Source: Trichomonas tenax (lineage: Eukaryota; Parabasalia; Trichomonadida; Trichomonadidae). Taken from it: a stretch of DNA of 13,402 nt. Of this stretch, positions 9,341 through 13,402 are shown piece after piece. Both the position numbers and the translations under genes were made by a program. Positions within the stretch are counted from its first letter, which is position 1; the number at the start of each line of letters is the position of its first letter. Below the pieces are notes generated by a model, which worked only from the letters and a program-made list of their open reading frames with translations, did no database searches and was not told the origin of the DNA. Location of the stretch: assembly GCA_023091735.1 (NCBI GenBank), contig JALKBU010001272.1:1-13402 (forward strand), given 5' to 3'.

Positions 9341-9427
9341 AACTAATGCATAATTTGAATGATTATAGGACTTTACATGTCAAAAAATATTAATATTTTG
9401 ACACATAAAACTTTATATTCTGACAAC

Positions 9428-9481
9428 TTACATGTCAGATAGTGCCACTTTTGTATCGCTTTTTCTTAACAACTTTCGGTG
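9428..9481 (-). repeat. Right terminal inverted repeat
   Basis: This is the reverse complement of 8859-8911, starting TTACATGTCA and ending ACAACTTTCGGTG. It is one base longer than the left copy. Confidence 0.7.
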
Positions 9482-9898
9482 ACATTCTATTTATTCATCA
9501 AGCTCTTGATTACCAACTTTGCGTATTGTTTTGCAACACTTCAAATCCATCTATAAAACTTAGATGGTAATCATGCATTTCCACATGCATAATATTTCAC
9601 AACTTGGAAATCGCAAATCGGTATCAATAAAAATTTCACCATCAGAAAATAATGTTTTAATCCCTTGAAAGTCTATAGTTATTTATTGCATATAAAGTGT
9701 GGTAATTTCTTCACTGCTAACGCAGTTTAGAATTACAATATATATTATATATTAAAGTCAAAACTTTGGGATTCTAATAGAAATATATAGTGTATTAAGC
9801 CACTTATATCTCGTAAGATGAATAATGCAATATGTGATTCTTATAATGCTATAATTACTTAAATTTTTTTAGGCTTTTAGAGGCACCTCTATATTTCT
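9482..9898. other. Intergenic stretch between the foldback element and a decayed gene
   Basis: No gene is seen. It holds two overlapping dyads: TGATTACCA (9507-9515) with TGGTAATCA (9565-9573), and CCATCTA (9547-9553) with TAGATGG (9561-9567). Both use the same TGG, so only one can form at a time. An ATGCAT pair follows near 9574-9590. The rest is AT-rich, with a TA-rich patch around 9738-9755. Confidence 0.5.
9507..9573. repeat. Mutually exclusive nested dyads
   Basis: Nine-base arms (9507-9515 and 9565-9573) enclose a seven-base hairpin (9547-9553 and 9561-9567). The right arms share three bases. This could be chance or a further remnant of a foldback sequence; no gene association is apparent. 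Confidence 0.45.
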
Positions 9899-10303
9899 TT
9901 ACTGTTTTAAAGCTAATGATTTCGAAGTTTTTTTCTGCTTTTCATCATTTTGTTTTTGTATATTCTCATCCCCATTTTTCATAATTTGCGTTACAAGCTC
10001 ATCATTTTTTGTTATTTTTGCGTCTCTTTTCTTTATCTCTAACTTTTTCTTATTCGATTCTTTTGTATTTGTATTGTCAAATGTCTTCGCTGTACGTAAA
10101 AACTCTTCCTTTGATGGAACTTTGAGATTTAAATCCATGAAAATCTTTGAAGCTCTTTCATATGTTTCGCCATATTTTTAATAACTGAACGAGTCCATGC
10201 CTTTGGGTCGATATCAGGCTGAGTTCGTCTTATTTTTTCTTTTATTGCTCTCGCTTTCCTGAGATTCTATTTTTATATATGTCGCATTTGTTCGTCTTCC
10301 CAT
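9899..10303 (-). pseudogene. Frameshifted gene for a small Lys-rich protein (about 134 codons)
   Basis: The 3' part is an open frame of 79 codons (9899-10138). It starts MDLNLKVPSKEEF, becomes strongly lysine/glutamate/asparagine-rich, and ends at a TAA that runs into TAAA. The same frame continues upstream of that ATG as KYGETYERASKIF. Just before it, across an A5 run (10175-10179), a different frame carries RRTQPDIDPKAWTRSVIK (within 10129-10260). Further upstream a third segment starts MGRRTNATY at 10303. Two single-base shifts would therefore join a plausible basic protein. The context TCATTTTTAAT puts a good initiator-like motif 9 nt before the upstream ATG. I do not recognise the family. 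It may be a decayed gene, a mobile-element cargo gene, or an intact gene damaged by assembly errors in the A runs. Confidence 0.5.
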
Positions 10304-10314
10304 ATTAAAAATGA
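10304..10314 (-). promoter_or_regulatory. Initiator-like TCATTTTT upstream of the frameshifted gene
   Basis: Minus-strand TCATTTTTAAT ends directly at the ATG at 10303, with the A of TCA 9 nt upstream. It matches the trichomonad initiator core (TCA, pyrimidine, A/T) better than the motifs before the two intact genes. This supports a once-functional gene starting at 10303. Confidence 0.4.
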
Positions 10315-11397
10315 TAACATGAATATTTTTATTTTATTCACTGCATTGCATATAACTAAATTTCTCGTGTGAGATCCTGTATAATTCATTATTTAGTCAT
10401 CAAAATATTGATCGATGTACTTACTGCTGCTTATACATTCAAATAGACGGACATCGATGAGTACTCTCATTTTTACGCATTTTCCTCATTCAACTCTATA
10501 TCTTTAAAATTAAGCTCGAATTTCCTCATAACTAAAGCGACAATATCGAATTTGTTAATGAAAATATCCTATCTTATCGTAATTAGAATAAAGTCTAAAT
10601 ATTACAATATGTTAAAAATCACTGTTTAGAGTTGAAATTTGATCAAATGTGTTGTTATGACCCTGAATCAAAACATATAGTTGCCAAACATAGGGATAAA
10701 GAACCACATATAGAAGGCACGAGGATGTTGACAATATAAAAGTTTTGAAAATAAATCTTGATTTATGAGCTTTATAAGGACATACATCAAATACCTAAGT
10801 CCATAGTATTGCAGTGTTTGTCTATTTTGCCATGATTTGTTTTAATCAATTTCGATAAATGAAATCGATGGATAAATCACAATAAAAATCAAGTATGTGC
10901 TTTCTAAGACAACGAGTGACTGAATCAATGATCAAATGCAAAAAGTATTTCTCTCGACAATTGTTGATCAAGCAAAATACTAATTTGGCTTTTATTTGTT
11001 ACCATTTATCTCCTTGTTACTATTGTAGCTTTTCCTCAAAGAGTTGCTTTGAATAATCACGTTTATTAACTTTGAAATTGAAAAAATTGGATTCGTATTA
11101 ATCGTACTTAATGTACACTATCTGCTCATGATCTGTATTCTATATCTAGAAGAATTTTGCTTAATAACAAAAGATAAATCATTTTTGTGTTAATTTGGAG
11201 TAGGAATTAGTGAAACATGTGTTTTATCATTTTACTTCGCAAACCATACTCGCACTAAAACTTTTGGTTACGCATACATCGAAATATTTGGTTAAAATCC
11301 CAAATAGATTTGATATCTTACAACTTAATCATCAAATGAGTTGAGTATAAAGGAAATAAGAAAGAAAATTGATTTTATAAACAAAACATAATCATAT
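10315..11397. other. AT-rich intergenic DNA with faint coding remnants
   Basis: No intact gene is visible. A 32-codon minus-strand frame without a start (10473-10568; KFDIVALVMRKFELNF then KDIELNEENA) ends at a TAA that continues into TAAA and reads like the C-terminus of a real protein. A 25-codon frame follows on the same strand in another register. From 10600 to 11397 the frames are short and interrupted. The last part, just downstream of the 525-aa gene, is its 3' flank. Confidence 0.4.
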
Positions 11398-11400
11398 TTA
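11397..11400 (-). terminator. Stop codon overlapping TAAA poly(A) signal
   Basis: The TAA stop of the 525-aa gene is followed by A, giving TAAA at the exact end of the reading frame. This is the arrangement described for trichomonad mRNAs, where the stop codon forms part of the UAAA cleavage signal. Confidence 0.5.
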
Positions 11401-12975
11401 ATAACAATACTTCTTGATTAAAATATCAACAAAATTCTTAATCTGATTTGGTCCGAGAGGAAGCTTCGTGAATGTATCACTGATGAAATCTCTTGCATCT
11501 TTATCTGCGATACCAAAGTCCGCACGCACACCAATAAAAATCAACTTTATCCAAGGATATCCATCAGGAATTCTCAATGTTACAGCAAACCTGAGTTTCT
11601 TCTTATCGCTGACAATAACGAAACTCAAGTTCCTTCCATCGAACATAACATGAGGAACGAGTGATGTTATTTCTCTGATTTCATTTATCATCTTCTTCTG
11701 CCTTGTTTTCTCAGCAATTTCTGCATAAAAATCATCAGATCTAGTTGAGTTTGTGCGTTCAACGGTTGCTCCTCTTGTTATAGTGACGGAAGGTGTGTTT
11801 CTGTTTGTTAGTATCGAATTAACTTTGAAAGGTATCGAGTTAACGAGTGTGTTATACATAAACTTGTATTGCTCATCTGTTTTCGCTGTTTTTGTGTTTT
11901 CGAGATCATTAACCATCTTAACAACATCATCACGAGTGAATCTCTTTGTTCCAAGAAGTTGCGATGCCTTTGCCATTGCAGATTTAAGTGGATTAATGAC
12001 TTTTTCGAGACTTTGGGATTCGTCAGCAAAAACTTTCTCAATATTAACAAGGTATTCCAAGGAGTGTGATGTAGCCATGTTAGAATGATACTCTCTGATG
12101 GATGCAATGCTCTGTAAGATCTTTGCTGTTTCTTCACTCGACATATTTGGATATTTAAGCATAATTTGAGGTGGATCATCAGCAATGGTATTAACTTTGT
12201 CTGTAACGATTTTCCTCAACTCTTTTGTCGCCTGTTTCAATTCAGCAGTAGAGTTTTTGAGAATATTAACATATTTTGTCGTTGGAAGAGAATTTACTTG
12301 TACGGTTATTGATGGCTGTATTGGATCTGTGATATGTGTTGACTTAAAGAAAGTGTCAACATTCGTTCTTGATAATCTTCTTTTATTTAATGCAGAGTTT
12401 GATAATAAAGAGTTTCCTTGCATTTGCGTTTGTTCACCTGTTACATCGTTGAAGTCTATATTTCGCTGCTTCGAGAAGAAAATATTGAGATTTTGTGTAT
12501 TTATATCGCTGCCTTCGTGACGTTCGTTAAAGGTAACTCTGTTTGGTTGATATCTTGATTCCTGTTTAATATTTAATTTTGGCTGATAAACACTTCCAAA
12601 ATCTTGAATTTCTGAGATAGAGTCGAATTTTGGTGCTTTTTTAAGCAATTCATCGAATTTTTCGGATAGGTGACTATCATCTGAATCCTCATTTTCATCG
12701 AAATTAACTCTTTTCTCTTTATTCGTGTTAAAAACGGGTGAAATTGTATCATTTTTGTTCGAAGTTGCTGGAGAAAGCTCACTTATCGACAAAACTGTCT
12801 TAACATTATTTTCTTTTTGTTCGTACTGTTCATATGCTTTCATCATATCTTTCAATGTTGGAGTCCCGCATGAAACTTTTTTAGGAAGATAAAGAGTGTC
12901 CTCGCCAAAGTCTAGTCCCGAGTTTTCAAGCCGAAAACTCTTCTTTAGAGTCTGCTTCGGCATATCTTCGAACAT
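11398..12975 (-). CDS. RVxF-motif and RWD-like domain protein; candidate KNL1/Spc105-type kinetochore scaffold, 525 aa
   Basis: Residues 1-235 are polar and probably disordered. They hold two PP1-docking-like motifs, KRVNF (88-92) and NRVTF (145-149), several Ser/Thr-Pro sites (38, 68, 79) and a basic KRRLS site near 202. Residues ~235-385 are mostly helical with charged heptad-like stretches. Residues ~428-525 read as an RWD fold: a helix (MINEIREI), strands around FDGRNLSFVIVSD and LRFAVTLRIP, the RWD-type YP turn (DGYPW), then two helices. KNL1/Spc105 proteins have N-terminal PP1 docking plus phospho-motifs, a coiled coil and C-terminal RWD domains that bind the Mis12 complex, so the order matches. 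Clear MELT repeats are not seen, and the protein is short for KNL1. Alternatives are another RWD kinetochore protein or an unrelated PP1 regulator. The gene is intron-less, the first ATG is used, and TCAAAAATG forms the start context. Confidence 0.45.
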   Translation of the reverse strand: MFEDMPKQTLKKSFRLENSGLDFGEDTLYLPKKVSCGTPTLKDMMKAYEQYEQKENNVKTVLSISELSPATSNKNDTISPVFNTNKEKRVNFDENEDSDDSHLSEKFDELLKKAPKFDSISEIQDFGSVYQPKLNIKQESRYQPNRVTFNERHEGSDINTQNLNIFFSKQRNIDFNDVTGEQTQMQGNSLLSNSALNKRRLSRTNVDTFFKSTHITDPIQPSITVQVNSLPTTKYVNILKNSTAELKQATKELRKIVTDKVNTIADDPPQIMLKYPNMSSEETAKILQSIASIREYHSNMATSHSLEYLVNIEKVFADESQSLEKVINPLKSAMAKASQLLGTKRFTRDDVVKMVNDLENTKTAKTDEQYKFMYNTLVNSIPFKVNSILTNRNTPSVTITRGATVERTNSTRSDDFYAEIAEKTRQKKMINEIREITSLVPHVMFDGRNLSFVIVSDKKKLRFAVTLRIPDGYPWIKLIFIGVRADFGIADKDARDFISDTFTKLPLGPNQIKNFVDILIKKYCY

Positions 12976-12981
12976 TTTTGA
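12976..12981 (-). promoter_or_regulatory. TCA initiator-like motif at the start of the 525-aa gene
   Basis: Minus-strand TTTTTCAAAAATG includes the start codon; the A of TCA is only 4 nt before the ATG. The octamer TCAAAAAT is identical to the one before the BEACH gene. If it is the transcription start, the leader would be extremely short. Confidence 0.35.
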
Positions 12982-13011
12982 AAAATTTCTAAACGGTATT
13001 TTTTAATTTTC

Positions 13012-13251
13012 TTATTTGAAATTTTTCTCTTTTGCTTTTGTTTTAATTTTTTCATCGATATTTTTCAAAAATAAATAATGGACTAGGCTGCAATTAACAA
13101 GGTCAATAAAATACACAAATAAGTCTCTTGAATTCGATTGAATCAAAATTGAAAAATATTTTACTGTTGCTTCAAAAACGCAGCTCTCAATTCGAGGGGG
13201 GGGGGGGGGGCGTCGAGCTTTGAATACTCGCCCGTCGCTGAAGAAAACCAT
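13012..13251 (-). CDS. Uncertain 79-codon ORF containing a C15 tract
   Basis: The frame begins MVFFSDGRVFKAR, then the 15-base C tract encodes a proline run. It continues with a moderately hydrophobic stretch (KYFSILI, LFVYFIDLV) and a Lys-rich tail. The frame stays open 16 more codons upstream of the ATG (a FRLVDFKFTF... segment). The stop is TAAG and lies just 36 nt before the start of the 525-aa gene, which leaves almost no room for separate signals. No family is recognised. It could be a small gene, a remnant whose frame depends on the tract length, or chance. I lean towards it not being an intact gene. Confidence 0.2.
   Translation of the reverse strand: MVFFSDGRVFKARRPPPPPRIESCVFEATVKYFSILIQSNSRDLFVYFIDLVNCSLVHYLFLKNIDEKIKTKAKEKNFK
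13196..13210 (+). repeat. 15-base G homopolymer
   Basis: Fifteen consecutive G residues sit in otherwise AT-rich DNA, about 220 bp upstream of the start of the 525-aa gene and inside a small less AT-rich island (about 13190-13245). Such runs are unstable in length and can form quadruplex structures. Assembly or sequencing error in the exact length is also likely. Confidence 0.9.
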
Positions 13252-13344
13252 GAAAATATCTTGTAGGACATCAATGTTAAACGTGAATTTGAAGTCAACA
13301 AGTCGAAATTACTTACTTTTTCCTCATATCTGGAGATATCTTTT

Positions 13345-13402
13345 TTATTTTAAAGTATTATCAAATATGTATAACGAAATCATAGTGCGCTCGAGCACTG
13401 CA
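13345..13402 (-). CDS. Possible 3' end of a gene continuing past the window (partial)
   Basis: From the window edge one minus-strand frame is open for 18 codons (AVLERTMISLYIFDNTLK) and ends at a TAA followed by A, the trichomonad-type TAAA. The edge itself is less AT-rich than the adjoining DNA, as expected for coding sequence. The evidence is thin because an open run of this length occurs often by chance. Sequence beyond 13402 would decide it. Confidence 0.2.
   Translation of the reverse strand, partial: AVLERTMISLYIFDNTLK

Larger units (their letters stand above)
8859..9481. mobile_element. Putative 623-bp foldback / MITE-like element with terminal inverted repeats
   Basis: The ends, 8859-8911 and 9428-9481, are inverted copies of each other. 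Both outer tips read CACCGAAAGTTGT going inward. A hand alignment over about 54 positions gives roughly 9 mismatches and one gap. The interior holds a second large inverted repeat (9004-9080 with 9123-9199), further decayed copies at 9246-9340, and a repeated subterminal TTACATGTCA (9373 and 9428). No transposase frame is present, so if mobile it would be non-autonomous. I found no clear target-site duplication: the flanks are GTTGCA on the left and ACATTC on the right. It sits just upstream of the BEACH promoter. Alternatives are a locally generated palindrome from duplication, or a structured RNA locus. Confidence 0.6.

Noticed and set aside
10612..10850. Hydrophobic-looking frames on the minus strand
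   Set aside because: On careful reading across line joins the frame closes after about 60 codons without conserved features; I first overestimated it.
11468..12782. Open frames of 61-125 codons overlapping the 525-aa gene on both strands
   Set aside because: The 525-codon frame has recognisable motifs and a coherent domain layout; the others have none.
1..13402. CRISPR array, rRNA, phage or bacterial operon features
   Set aside because: No spaced direct repeats, no rRNA-like blocks, no ribosome-binding sites; the content is eukaryotic.

Overview
The window looks like nuclear DNA of a trichomonad-type protist (Trichomonas/Tritrichomonas lineage). The reasons are: AT-rich sequence; two intact intron-less genes, one of 7.6 kb; TCA-centred initiator-like motifs a few bases upstream of start codons; and stop codons that run into a TAAA tetramer, the known trichomonad poly(A) signal arrangement. 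The lineage call is an inference from these features and was not tested by database search.

Layout. Positions 1-1160 are gene-poor AT-rich DNA lying 3' of the first gene. Positions 1161-8741 (minus strand) encode a 2526-residue BEACH protein with a helical solenoid, a concanavalin-like beta-sandwich, more solenoid, a PH-like domain, a BEACH domain and C-terminal WD40-type beta repeats. It is probably a membrane-traffic scaffold of the LYST/LRBA/neurobeachin/LvsA superfamily. Its 5' side carries a short promoter region. Next, at 8859-9481, is a roughly 620-bp foldback or MITE-like element that seems not to have been annotated before, with about 54-bp terminal inverted repeats and a second, stronger inverted repeat inside it. 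A frameshifted small basic-protein gene lies at 9899-10303 (minus), followed by about 1.1 kb of decayed intergenic DNA.

Positions 11398-12975 (minus) encode a 525-residue protein with two RVxF-type phosphatase-docking motifs in a disordered N-terminal half, a helical middle and a C-terminal RWD-like fold. This is the layout of the kinetochore scaffold KNL1/Spc105, and I propose it as a divergent candidate. Upstream of it is a 15-base G run in an uncertain short ORF, and the window edge may hold the last codons of another minus-strand gene.

All supported genes are on the minus strand, but each appears to have its own start and 3'-end signals, so there is no sign of an operon. The two large proteins have no evident functional link. 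The most rewarding items are the KNL1-like candidate, the BEACH domain that has lost its signature motif, the foldback element, and the shared start-site octamer.
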